A program made the translations under genes and the position numbers. Below the pieces are notes generated by a model. That model ran no database searches. It was not told the DNA's origin and saw nothing but the letters and a program-made list of their open reading frames with translations. Positions 43,881 through 52,701 of a stretch of DNA of 64,000 nucleotides are shown here, in pieces; position 1 is the stretch's first letter, and every line of letters begins with the position of its first letter. Origin of the DNA: Candidatus Geothrix skivensis (GTDB lineage: Bacteria; Acidobacteriota; Holophagae; Holophagales; Holophagaceae); the NCBI GenBank assembly GCA_016721195.1, contig JADKIO010000009.1, positions 62,001 through 126,000 of the forward strand, read 5' to 3'.

Positions 43881-44554
43881 TGGACTGGCAGGCCATCCGC
43901 CTGAGCCTCTGGCTCGCGGCCCTCACCACGGTGGTCCTGCTGCTGCTCGGCCTGCCCCTGGCCTACTGGCTGGCCTTCTCCCGGCGGCGCTGGAAGTTCC
44001 TGGTGGAGGCGGTGGTGGCCATGCCCCTGGTACTGCCACCCACCGTGCTGGGCTTCTACCTGCTCATGGCCATGGGCCCCCGCAGCCCCCTTGGCCGCGC
44101 CTGGGAGGGCCTCTTTGGCAGCACCCTGCCCTTCTCCTTCGAAGGCCTGCTGATCGCCTCAGTGCTCTACAGCCTGCCCTTCATGATCCAGCCCCTGGCC
44201 GCCGCTTTCGCCTCCGTGGACCGCGGGCTCATCGAGGCCTCCTGGTGCCTCGGTGAATCACGGCTCCGGACCTTCCTGCGCGTCATCGCGCCCCTCAGCT
44301 GGGCGGGCATCCTCACGGGCGTGGTGCTGAGCTTCGCGCACACCCTGGGCGAGTTCGGCGTGGTGCTCATGGTGGGCGGAAACCTGCCGGGCCGCACGCG
44401 CACGGTGAGCATCGCCATCTACGACCAGGTGCAGGCCATGGACTACGCCCCGGCGGCCCGCACCGCCGCGCTGCTGCTGGGCGTATCCTTCCTGGTGCTG
44501 ACCTTCACCTACGCCCTGCGGCGCCACCAGAGGAAGCCGTGGACGCTCATCTGA
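43880..44554 (+). CDS. modB: Molybdate ABC transporter, permease
   Basis: The 224-residue inner-membrane protein has five or six membrane segments. The permease coupling loop is seen as SWCLGESRLRTFLRVIAPLSWAGILTG, and the typical LGEFGVVLMVGGNLPGRTRTVSIAIYDQVQ follows. It is translationally coupled to modA and its end overlaps modC by 16 bases. Confidence 0.96.
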   Translation: MDWQAIRLSLWLAALTTVVLLLLGLPLAYWLAFSRRRWKFLVEAVVAMPLVLPPTVLGFYLLMAMGPRSPLGRAWEGLFGSTLPFSFEGLLIASVLYSLPFMIQPLAAAFASVDRGLIEASWCLGESRLRTFLRVIAPLSWAGILTGVVLSFAHTLGEFGVVLMVGGNLPGRTRTVSIAIYDQVQAMDYAPAARTAALLLGVSFLVLTFTYALRRHQRKPWTLI

Positions 44555-45654
44555 ACGCTGACGGCCCCCATCTGCTGGCGAACGCCGAGCGCCACTACCG
44601 GGGCGGCCCCACCGTCGAGGCACGCTTCGAGATCCCGCGGCCGGGCTTCTCCGTGACCGTGCTCTTCGGGCCCTCGGGCTCGGGCAAGACCACGGCCCTG
44701 CGTCTCCTGGCGGGGCTGGAGCGGGCGGACCGGGGCAGCATCCGCTTCGACGGCGCCACCTGGTCCCACGCCACGGAGGGCATCCACCGTCCACCCCAGG
44801 GCCGGGACCTGGGCTTCCTGCCCCAGGCCTACGCCCTCTTCCCGCACCTCAGCGTGGCGGGGAACCTGGGCTACGGACTGGCCGCGCTGGACGCCCACGC
44901 TCGGACCGCCCGCATCGGGGAGCTGGTGGGGCTGCTGGATTTGAAGGGCCTGGAGCAGCGCCATCCCGGAGAGCTCTCCGGCGGCCAGCAGCAGCGGGTC
45001 GCCCTGGGGCGGGCCCTGGCCCGGAAGCCGGCCCTGCTCCTGCTGGATGAGCCCCTGTCGGCCCTGGACCGGCCCTCCCAGGTCCGGCTCCGGAAGGAGC
45101 TGCGCGACCTGCTCCGCACCCTCGACATCCCCACGGTGCTGGTGACCCATGACCGCGCGGAGGCCCTCCAGCTCGGGGACCGCCTGGTGGTGATGGACCA
45201 GGGCCGTGTCTGCCAGTGCGGCGACATCCAGCAGGTGTTCGACCGGCCCACGGATCCCGCCGTGGCGCGGATCCTGGGCGTGGAGACCGTGGTCCGGGGT
45301 CGGATCGAAGCCATCGTGGGGGGCATGGCCACCATCGCGGTGGGCGCGGCCCGCCTCTTTGCCGCCGACCCCGGGGGCCTGGGCTGGGAGGTCTTCGTCT
45401 GCATCCGCGGCGAGGACGTGGCCGTGGAGCGCGGCGCCGGCCCCGGCTCCGGATCCACGGCCCGCAACCGGCTCCCGGCCCGCATCACCGCCCTGAACCC
45501 GGAAGGCTCCCTGGTCCGCATCAGCCTCGACTGCGGGTTCCCCCTGGAGAGCCTCGTCACCCGCCAGGCCTGTGTGGACCTGGGCCTCACCGAGGGCGAT
45601 CAGGTCTGCGCCATCCTGAAGGCGGCGGCGGTGCACCTGATTCCGCACGATTGA
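44539..45654 (+). CDS. modC: Molybdate ABC transporter, ATPase
   Basis: The 371-residue ATPase has a GTG start with AGAGGAAG directly upstream. Walker A is seen as FGPSGSGKTTALR, the signature as LSGGQQQRVALGRA, Walker B as LLLLDEPLSALD and the switch histidine in VTHDRAEA. The C-terminal region (about 250-371) holds the molybdate-binding (MOP/TOBE-like) regulatory domain. It energises ModAB uptake. A strong terminator follows 29 bases after the stop. Confidence 0.95.
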   Translation: MDAHLNADGPHLLANAERHYRGGPTVEARFEIPRPGFSVTVLFGPSGSGKTTALRLLAGLERADRGSIRFDGATWSHATEGIHRPPQGRDLGFLPQAYALFPHLSVAGNLGYGLAALDAHARTARIGELVGLLDLKGLEQRHPGELSGGQQQRVALGRALARKPALLLLDEPLSALDRPSQVRLRKELRDLLRTLDIPTVLVTHDRAEALQLGDRLVVMDQGRVCQCGDIQQVFDRPTDPAVARILGVETVVRGRIEAIVGGMATIAVGAARLFAADPGGLGWEVFVCIRGEDVAVERGAGPGSGSTARNRLPARITALNPEGSLVRISLDCGFPLESLVTRQACVDLGLTEGDQVCAILKAAAVHLIPHD

Positions 45655-45682
45655 AGATGCCTCTGCCGCAGGCGGAGGCTCA

Positions 45683-45718
45683 CGCAGAAACGCGGGCCAG
45701 ATGGCCCGCGTTTCTGCG
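45683..45718. terminator. Bidirectional terminator between modC and gcvPB
   Basis: A perfect 16-base-pair stem (CGCAGAAACGCGGGCC / GGCCCGCGTTTCTGCG) with loop AGAT lies between the two convergent genes. The TTT in the stem serves either direction. Confidence 0.8.
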
Positions 45719-45729
45719 CAATCCAGGAA

Positions 45730-47259
45730 CTACGCCTTTGTCCACCTCAGCACCGGCTTGCGGGCGGCGGTGGTCTCGTCGAGCCGCCGCAGGGGCGCCA
45801 GGGTCGGGGCCTGGTGCAGGAGGTCGGGGTTCTCCTCGGCCTCCTTGGCGATGGTGAGCATGGCGTCGCAGAAGGCGTCGAGCTCTTCCTTGCTCTCGCT
45901 CTCGGTGGGCTCGATCATCAGCGCGCCGGGCACGATCATGGGGAAGTAGATCGTGGGCGGGTGGTAGCCGTGATCGATGAGCCGCTTGGCGATATCCAGG
46001 GTGTGGACATCGTGCTTGGCCTGGTTCGAATCACTGAAGACCACCTCGTGCAGGGTGGGCGAGTCGATGTGCAAGGCATAGGCGCCCTTCAACCGGGTGC
46101 GGATGTAGTTGGCGTTGACGATGGCCCGCAGGGTGGCGGCCTTCAGGCCATCGGAGCCGTGGCTCAGGCAGTAGGTCAGCGCCCGCACCAGGATCCCGAA
46201 GTTGCCGTAGTAGGTGTGCACCTTGCCGATGCTTTGCGGCCGGTCCCAGTCCATGCGATAGCTGTGCCGGGGCACCTCGCCTTCGCCCACTTTCACGGTG
46301 TCCCGGACCACCACGGGCACGGGCAGGAAGGGCATGAGGTTGGCACCGCAGCAGACGGGGCCGGCCCCGGGGCCACCGCCGCCGTGGGGGGTGGACATGG
46401 TCTTGTGCAGGTTCAGGTGCATGACGTCGACACCGAAATCGCCGGGCCGCGCCACGCCCACCAGGGCGTTCATGTTGGCGCCATCCATGTAGACCAGGGC
46501 GTCCACGCTGTGCAGCAGGTCGCTGATCTCCTTGAAGCGGTACTCGAAGACGCCGATGGTGTTGGGGTTGGTGATCATGGCGCCGGCGATCTCGCTGCCC
46601 AGCTCGGTCACGAGGGTCTTCAGGCCCTTGCGCACCTTGCCGTTCACGGGGTCGGTCACGTCCTCGAAGCTGATGGTGCCATCGGGGCCCGAGGGCAGCT
46701 CCACCACCTCGTAGCCCGCCATGGCGGCGGTGGCGGGGTTGGTGCCGTGGCCGCTGTCCGGAATGAGGATGACGCGACGCTTGGCGCCCTTGGAAACGTG
46801 GTAGGCGCGGATGAGCATGACGCCCGTCAGCTCGCCCGCGGCGCCGGCGCTGGGCTGGAGGGTGACGCCGGGCAGGCCCGTGATCTCCTTCAACCATTCC
46901 TGCAGGGTGTAGAGCGTCTCCAGGTTGCCCTGGACCAGGGCGTCCGGCGCCATGGGGTGGCTGTCGGTGAAGCCGGGCATCCCCGCGACCTTTTCGTTGA
47001 GCCGGGGGTTGTGCTTCATGGTGCAGGAGCCCAGGGGGTACATGCCGTCGTCCACACCGTAGTTCCACTTGGAGAGGCGGGTGAAGTGGCGGATGACCTC
47101 CACCTCGCTCAGCTCCGGCAGGGCGTCGAAGCCGGTGCGCCGGAGGTGGGCGGGACGGGTGTCCTGGGCTGCGGGCACATCGAGTTTCGGCAGGTCCATG
47201 CCCCGCTTGCCGGGGACGGAGCGTTCGAAGGAGAGGGGTTCGCGCTGACGAAGGAACAT
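45730..47259 (-). CDS. gcvPB: Glycine dehydrogenase (decarboxylating), subunit 2
   Basis: The 509-residue beta half of the two-subunit P-protein of the glycine cleavage system binds pyridoxal phosphate. The lysine is seen in HLNLHKTMSTPHGGGGPG, and other conserved parts are YPLGSCTMKHNPRLNEKVA, LQPSAGAAGELTG and IPDSGHGTNPATAAMAGY. It decarboxylates glycine and passes the aminomethyl group to GcvH, which is not in the window. It starts 11 bases after the expected end of gcvPA with a GAGGAG site. Confidence 0.97.
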   Translation of the reverse strand: MFLRQREPLSFERSVPGKRGMDLPKLDVPAAQDTRPAHLRRTGFDALPELSEVEVIRHFTRLSKWNYGVDDGMYPLGSCTMKHNPRLNEKVAGMPGFTDSHPMAPDALVQGNLETLYTLQEWLKEITGLPGVTLQPSAGAAGELTGVMLIRAYHVSKGAKRRVILIPDSGHGTNPATAAMAGYEVVELPSGPDGTISFEDVTDPVNGKVRKGLKTLVTELGSEIAGAMITNPNTIGVFEYRFKEISDLLHSVDALVYMDGANMNALVGVARPGDFGVDVMHLNLHKTMSTPHGGGGPGAGPVCCGANLMPFLPVPVVVRDTVKVGEGEVPRHSYRMDWDRPQSIGKVHTYYGNFGILVRALTYCLSHGSDGLKAATLRAIVNANYIRTRLKGAYALHIDSPTLHEVVFSDSNQAKHDVHTLDIAKRLIDHGYHPPTIYFPMIVPGALMIEPTESESKEELDAFCDAMLTIAKEAEENPDLLHQAPTLAPLRRLDETTAARKPVLRWTKA

Positions 47260-47269
47260 GGCTCTCTCC

Positions 47270-48621
47270 TCAAACCGTGGCGGGGACGCGGGCCAGGATC
47301 TCGACCAGGCTCTCGATCATCTGGCGGGTGTGGAGCTCCGTGGCGCACCAGAGGATGCAGCCCGCGTCTCCGGATAGAAGCGGCCCAGGTCCAGCCCCGG
47401 CAGCAGGCTCTCCTTCAGGCAGGCCTCCTGCAGCGCCGCGTAGTCGCCGGTGTAGCGCAGCACGAACTCGTTGAAGAAGGGCGCGTCCAGCACGGCCTCC
47501 ATGTCCGGCAGCTCCAGCAGGCGCTGGCGCAGGTACTGGGCCTTGGCGGCGTTCTGCGCGGCGAGGCCCTTGAGCCCTTCCGGACCGGCGAGGTGCATGA
47601 AGATGTTGGCCCGCAATGCGACGAGTCCCTGGTTCGAGCAGATGTTGCTGGTGGCCTTGTCCCGGCGGATATGCTGCTCCCGGGCAGTGAGCGTCAGAAC
47701 GTAGCCCGTCTGCCCGTTCAGATCCTTGGCCTGGCCCACCACGCGGCCGGGGATCTCCCGCTTGTGGGCATCCTTCACGGCCAGGAAGCCCAGGAAGGGC
47801 CCGCCGAAGTTGGGCTTGTTGCCTAAGCTCATGGCCTCGCCGCAGGCCATGTCGGCGCCCACCTTGCCGGGGGCCTCGAACCAGCCGAAGGCGAAGGCCT
47901 CCTGGGTGACGCTCACCAGCAGGGCACCGGCGGCATGGATGGGCTCCGCCAGGGCCGCCAGGTCCTCCACGGCGCCCAGGAAATTGGGATAGCCCACCAT
48001 GACGGCCGCCACGTCGCTGCTGAGCTTGGCCTGCAGGTCCGCCAGGTCCGTGACGCCATCCTTCAGGCCCACTTCCACCAGCTTGAGGTCATCGTGGGGG
48101 GCGAAGTTCGTCTTCAGCACCTCACGGTACATGGGGTGGAGGCCGCGGCTGATGAGCACGGTGTTGCGCTTCTTGGCCACGCGCACGGCCATGAGGGCCG
48201 CTTCCACGCAGGCCGTGCCGCCATCGTAGAGGCTGGCGTTGGTCACTTCCAGCCCCGTCAAATCGCAGATCAGAGTCTGGTACTCGAAGATGTGCTGGAG
48301 GGTGCCCTGGCTGATCTCGGGCTGGTAGGGCGTGTAGGCCGTGAACCACTCCTGGCGGCTGATCATGGCGTCGATGGCCGAGGGCACGAAGTGGTCGTAG
48401 GCCCCTGCGCCGAGGAACTGGGCGCAGAAGCGCATGTTCTTGTTGGCCAGGCCCATCATCTGCCAGGCCACTTCCTGCTCGGCCCCGTGGGTGGGCAGGT
48501 CGAGCTCACGCTTCAGGCGCGCCGCTGCGGGAATGCCCGCGAGGAGCGCCTCTGCGTCAGGCACGCCGATGGTGTCCAGGAGGGCTCGATCCTCGGAGGG
48601 GGATGAAGGCAGGTAGCGCAT
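47270..48621 (-). pseudogene. gcvPA: Glycine dehydrogenase subunit 1 with a frameshift near the 3' end
   Basis: The open frame runs 434 residues with all GcvPA features (RYLPSSPSEDRALLDTIGV, SFLGAGAYDHFVPSAIDAM, TAYTPYQPEISQGTLQ). It ends abnormally after LGRFYPE in a basic low-complexity tail that stops at 47317. Adding one base near 47367 restores a normal ending, GDAGCILWCATELHTRQM, up to a stop at 47270, 11 bases before gcvPB. About 30 residues of the C terminus are therefore lost or the base is a sequencing error. If the frameshift is real, the truncated subunit may still fold; if it is an error, the gene is intact. Confidence 0.85.
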
Positions 48622-48732
48622 GGTGGCCTCGGCAAAGAACGTTGAAACGCCAACGCTCCAGGGTATCAGGGGGCTTCTCGGGACCCGCGGGGCCGGTGAG
48701 CCACCGCCCTGTGGTTTACAGTTCGGAAAGTT

Positions 48733-51468
48733 TCAATGCCGCTTCCAGAGGTCGAAGGGCTGGGTGCCGATCAGGACGTTGAAGGTGCCCACCGCCCGAC
48801 CCGCCTCCATCGGGGTGCGCACCTTCAGGAAGCCGTAGGCCAGCTCCACATAAAAATTGGACAGGGTGGTGCGCAGCATCAGGCCGGAGCCCTGGGCCCG
48901 CAGGGGGGCCTCCGGCTTGAGCAGGAAGGTCGGGTCCTGGGCCATCCAGGCCAGGTCGAAGCGGGGAACCAGTTCCACCGTGAGGCCCAGGCCCAGGTAG
49001 AGGCGCAGGGGGATCCCGAAGCGCAGCGCCGCGAAGTTCGGCGCCATGTACCCGGCCGACCGGCTGCCGATGACAAAGGAGGGTCCTCCCAGCACCCACC
49101 AGCGGTCCAGGGGCAGACGCCTGCCCTGCCCCCACTCCAGATCCAGGTCCGCCCCCAGGGCTTCACTAAACGAGGTGAGGCCATGGGCCCTGAAGTAGCT
49201 TTGCTGGAAACTGGCCGCCTGCAGGGCGCCGGGATGGGCATCTCCCAGCCCGAACCGGGCCCGCAGCAGGAGGCCTTCCCGTGGCAGGGTGTGCCGGTCG
49301 AAGTTGTCCCATTCGCTGGACAGGAAGACCGCATCCTGGCTTTGGGTGCGGCGCTGGCTCTGGTCCAGGAAGGCCGCGTTCCGCCGGACCAGTTCCAGGT
49401 TCAGCTTGCCCGTGCCCAGGCCGCTGAAGCGGAAATAGGCCCGGAGCATGAGATCGGACACGCTGATGCGAGCCTCCTGGCCGTTGCCCAGAAGTTCCGG
49501 CACCACCCAGGGAAGAGGCACATCCATCCGCTGTTGCCAGTAGTTCCCGGCCAGCTCCATCCCGGCGCCCGTGGAAAACCCGAAGGGGCTCCTGAGGGTC
49601 AGGGCGGCGTGCTGCTGCAGCCGGTTCCGCGCAGCGCTCAGGGCCAGTTCGGTGCCCTGGAAGCCCAGGTCCAGGGCGCGATAGGCCATGCCCACTTCCC
49701 CCCCGAGGCTCGTTTCATAGCCCAGTGACACATCCAGCCGCTCCCGGTTCTGGGGCACGGGGACGAGGGTGATGACAGCCCCGCCCTGTCCATCCGGCCG
49801 GACCTGGTAGCGCAGCTCGGCGAGGTGGAGCCGATGCTCGGCCAGGGCGATGCGCTTCTGAAGATCCGCGGGCCGGAAGGGCCTTCCCTTCAGCTCGCCC
49901 AGCAGCCGGAGCAGGTGGTAGGAGTCCACTTCAGTGCCGGGCAACGCCCGGACTTCCACCCTGGATACCAGCGGTTCCTCCAGGATGATGTGCAGGCGTC
50001 CAGTGTCGGAGTGAAGGCAGGAGCCCCGGGCATCCACCAGGGGAGCGCCGTCCATGAGGTGCTGGTAGACGAACTGGCTCATGAGGCGGCCGAAGACCTC
50101 GGGATTGAAGGGCTCCCCCACCGGGAGGGCCGCCGTCGCGGCGGCCAGGGTTTCGGCCCGCCAGGCCTCGGGAACGTCCAGCTGGATCTCGCTCACCAGG
50201 GGATAGGGCCGCAGGTGGATGGTGAGTAGCCGGTCCGGATCCACCGTGGCCCAGGCCGACCGGGCCAGCCCATGCACCAGGATCTGCTGGAGGTAGATCT
50301 GAATGTCCTGGACGCGGATGCCGGATTCCACGGACTTCAGGGCGGCCGCCTGGAGTCCCAGGACCGCCGCACTGGGGGGGGTCGGGCCTTCGAAGGCCAC
50401 CCGGTTCGCGTCCAGCCTCTCCTGGCTCAGCCGACCGCGCAGCAGGGTGAACAGGGCTTCCCGGCGGGCGTCGAAGGCTTCCCGCCCCTGGAGCACCAGC
50501 TTGGCGCCCTCGGAACCGTACTCGAGGGTGGGCGCGTTGCGAAGTTCGGGGCGGATGAGGAAGTCCGAGGCGGCGCGGCTTTCCCACTGGCGCCGCTCGA
50601 CCACCAGATCCAGGCTTCGGGTGGCCACGGAAAAGATGCTGCTGGAAGGCCGGTGCTCCAGCGGGGCGCTGATGTCGACGCCGATCACCATATCGGGATG
50701 GAAGGCCTCCTTCGCCGTGAACACCGGCAGGTTCTCCACCAGGGCGCCGTCCACGTACTGCTGGCCTTCGATGACCACAGGCCGGAACCCGCCGGGGATG
50801 CACATGGAAGCCCGCACGGCTTCGGCCAGATCACCCCGTCCGAACACCCGCCCCTGGCCGGTTTCCAGGTTGGTCGCCAACACCCGCAGGGGCCGCTGGA
50901 GGTGGTCGAAATCCCCACGGGAAAAGTAGGCACCCCGGGCCAGGAGGCCCTGGAGGGTGTGCTGCATCTCCAGGCCGCTCCGGAGACCCTGGGCCAGGGA
51001 CAGTCGCCCCTTGTGCCGCTCGATGGACAGGAAGGTGGAATCGCGATCCTCTTGCTCGAGAAGCGTTTCTCCGGGGTTGCGCCACAGGGGTTCCATGAAG
51101 GCCCGGGTCAGGTCCAGGCGGCCGAAGAGATCCTCGATCTCCCGCCCGCTGAAGCCGCTGGCGTAGAGGGCGCCCACCAGGGCACCGGCGCTGGTGCCCG
51201 TGATGCTGTCCAGGGGAAAACCCACCTCCTCCAGGCGCTGGAGGATGCCGATGTGGGCCAGGCCCCGGGCCCCGCCGCCGCTCAGGGCCAGGGCCACCCG
51301 GGGCATGCCGGGGATGCTCACCCGGGGGGTGAAGCGGAACACCATGTCCGCGGGCTGCACCTGCACGTCGATCCGGCGGGCTTCGGCGGGCCGGGCCAGG
51401 AGGTCCGCCACGGGGTTCTGGGCCCCCAACAGGGCGGGCAGTCCCCAGGCCAGCAGGCGCCTTCTCAT
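48733..51468 (-). CDS. Patatin-like phospholipase fused to POTRA and outer-membrane barrel (type Vd-like)
   Basis: The 911-residue protein has a signal peptide (RRLLAWGLPALLGAQ). A patatin domain (about 55-260) carries the oxyanion loop ALSGGGARGLAHIG, nucleophile serine in GTSAGALVGALYASG and aspartate in YVDGALVENLP. A POTRA-like region follows (about 490-560; VSRVEVRALPGTEVD), then a C-terminal 16-strand-type beta-barrel ending in FNVLIGTQPFDLWKRH. This order matches PlpD-type autotransporters, which place an esterase or phospholipase at the cell surface. Its start overlaps the rph stop (ATGA). Confidence 0.9.
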   Translation of the reverse strand: MRRRLLAWGLPALLGAQNPVADLLARPAEARRIDVQVQPADMVFRFTPRVSIPGMPRVALALSGGGARGLAHIGILQRLEEVGFPLDSITGTSAGALVGALYASGFSGREIEDLFGRLDLTRAFMEPLWRNPGETLLEQEDRDSTFLSIERHKGRLSLAQGLRSGLEMQHTLQGLLARGAYFSRGDFDHLQRPLRVLATNLETGQGRVFGRGDLAEAVRASMCIPGGFRPVVIEGQQYVDGALVENLPVFTAKEAFHPDMVIGVDISAPLEHRPSSSIFSVATRSLDLVVERRQWESRAASDFLIRPELRNAPTLEYGSEGAKLVLQGREAFDARREALFTLLRGRLSQERLDANRVAFEGPTPPSAAVLGLQAAALKSVESGIRVQDIQIYLQQILVHGLARSAWATVDPDRLLTIHLRPYPLVSEIQLDVPEAWRAETLAAATAALPVGEPFNPEVFGRLMSQFVYQHLMDGAPLVDARGSCLHSDTGRLHIILEEPLVSRVEVRALPGTEVDSYHLLRLLGELKGRPFRPADLQKRIALAEHRLHLAELRYQVRPDGQGGAVITLVPVPQNRERLDVSLGYETSLGGEVGMAYRALDLGFQGTELALSAARNRLQQHAALTLRSPFGFSTGAGMELAGNYWQQRMDVPLPWVVPELLGNGQEARISVSDLMLRAYFRFSGLGTGKLNLELVRRNAAFLDQSQRRTQSQDAVFLSSEWDNFDRHTLPREGLLLRARFGLGDAHPGALQAASFQQSYFRAHGLTSFSEALGADLDLEWGQGRRLPLDRWWVLGGPSFVIGSRSAGYMAPNFAALRFGIPLRLYLGLGLTVELVPRFDLAWMAQDPTFLLKPEAPLRAQGSGLMLRTTLSNFYVELAYGFLKVRTPMEAGRAVGTFNVLIGTQPFDLWKRH

Positions 51469-52187
51469 GAGAGTGCCGTCCGCTGCGCCTCCATCAGCGC
51501 CAGGCAGCCCGCCAAGCCCAGGTCCAGGAGGGCGGTGGCCTCGGCCCGACTGAAGGAGCGCCCCTCCCCGGTGCCCTGCAGTTCCACCAGTTCCAGCTCG
51601 CCTCCCGCTGCCGGCCGCGCCGCAACCAGGTTGCAGTCTACGGCGGCGAGGTGATCCTCCTCGTACTCCAGATCCAGCACCAGGCCCCGGCGACCCTCGC
51701 CGGATTCCACGATGCCCGCGCTCACCGCCGCCACCTGGCGCACCAGGGCCGACGACAATCCCTGGGACCGCAGGGCCAGCGCCACCGCGATCCAGGCGCC
51801 GGTGATGGCCGCGCAGCGGGTGCCGCCATCGGCGTTCAGCACGTCACAGTCCACGGCCAGGGTGCGTTCGCCCAGGGCCGCCAGGTCCACGGCCTGGCGC
51901 AGGCTGCGGCCGATGAGGCGCTGGATCTCCACCGTGCGGCCCTGCTGCTTGCCCCTGGCGGCCTCCCGGTCGGAGCGGGTATGGGTGGCCGCGGGCAGCA
52001 TGCCGTACTCCGCCGTGAGCCAGCCGGTGCCCCGGCCCTTCATCCAGCCCGGCACCTTCTGCTCGAGGCTGGCCGCGCAGAGGACATGAGTCCGGCCCAG
52101 CTTCACCAGGCAGGAGCCCGCGGCGTGCAATTGCACGCCTTTCTCCAGGTCCAGGGGTCGCAGATCCTCGCTTTGGCGCATCGTCAT
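51465..52187 (-). CDS. rph: Ribonuclease PH
   Basis: The 240-residue phosphorolytic 3'-5' exoribonuclease matures tRNA 3' ends. Family features are GSCLVKLGRTHVLCAASLE, the phosphate-site arginines in RSDREAARGKQQGRTVEIQRLIGRSLRQAVDL, DCDVLNADGGTRCAAITGAWIA and LDLEYEEDHLAAVDCNLV. The ATG at 52187 overlaps the rpiB stop (TGATG) and has GGAAGG upstream; a GTG at 52199 is less likely. Confidence 0.95.
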   Translation of the reverse strand: MTMRQSEDLRPLDLEKGVQLHAAGSCLVKLGRTHVLCAASLEQKVPGWMKGRGTGWLTAEYGMLPAATHTRSDREAARGKQQGRTVEIQRLIGRSLRQAVDLAALGERTLAVDCDVLNADGGTRCAAITGAWIAVALALRSQGLSSALVRQVAAVSAGIVESGEGRRGLVLDLEYEEDHLAAVDCNLVAARPAAGGELELVELQGTGEGRSFSRAEATALLDLGLAGCLALMEAQRTALS

Positions 52188-52615
52188 CAGCCCTTCCACT
52201 CGATCTTGTCCACCCGCCCCTGGTGGCGTCCTCCTTCAAAAGATGTTTCCAGGAACGTTTTAAGGTAGGATTCTGCCTGGAGCGGATCCGTCAGCCGCTG
52301 GCCGAAAGCGATGGCGTTTGCGTCATTGTGCTGCCGGGCCAGTGCTGCGTGCTCGGGGGAGGTTACCAGCGCGCAGCGGATGCCGGCATGGCGGTTGGCC
52401 GCGATGCTGATGCCGATGCCCGATCCGCAGACCAGAACCAGGCGCTCCCATTGATTCCTGCCCTCCGCCGCCCGGTGCGCAAAATCCGGGTAATCCACCG
52501 AGGCCATGCCATCCGTGCCGAAATCCACCACCTCGTGCCCCTGCCCAATGGCCCAGGCCTTGAGCCGCTCCTTCAGGTCGAATCCCGCATGATCGCTTGC
52601 GAACCCAAGTCTCAT
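52187..52615 (-). CDS. rpiB: Ribose-5-phosphate isomerase B
   Basis: The 142-residue enzyme interconverts ribose-5-phosphate and ribulose-5-phosphate. The family patterns are FASDHAGFDLKERLKAW, VDYPDFAHRAAE, LVCGSGIGISIAANRHAGIRCAL (catalytic cysteine) and ARQHNDANAIAFGQR. It is coupled to rph downstream and starts close to the divergent SNF2 gene. Confidence 0.96.
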   Translation of the reverse strand: MRLGFASDHAGFDLKERLKAWAIGQGHEVVDFGTDGMASVDYPDFAHRAAEGRNQWERLVLVCGSGIGISIAANRHAGIRCALVTSPEHAALARQHNDANAIAFGQRLTDPLQAESYLKTFLETSFEGGRHQGRVDKIEWKG

Positions 52616-52701
52616 CGCCCTGCCCCCACGGCCCCAGCCTACAGCCTACATCCGCCGGTGCATGCGCCGTCAGATGTCTCTTGTCCGCCCCTGGCCCACC
52701 C

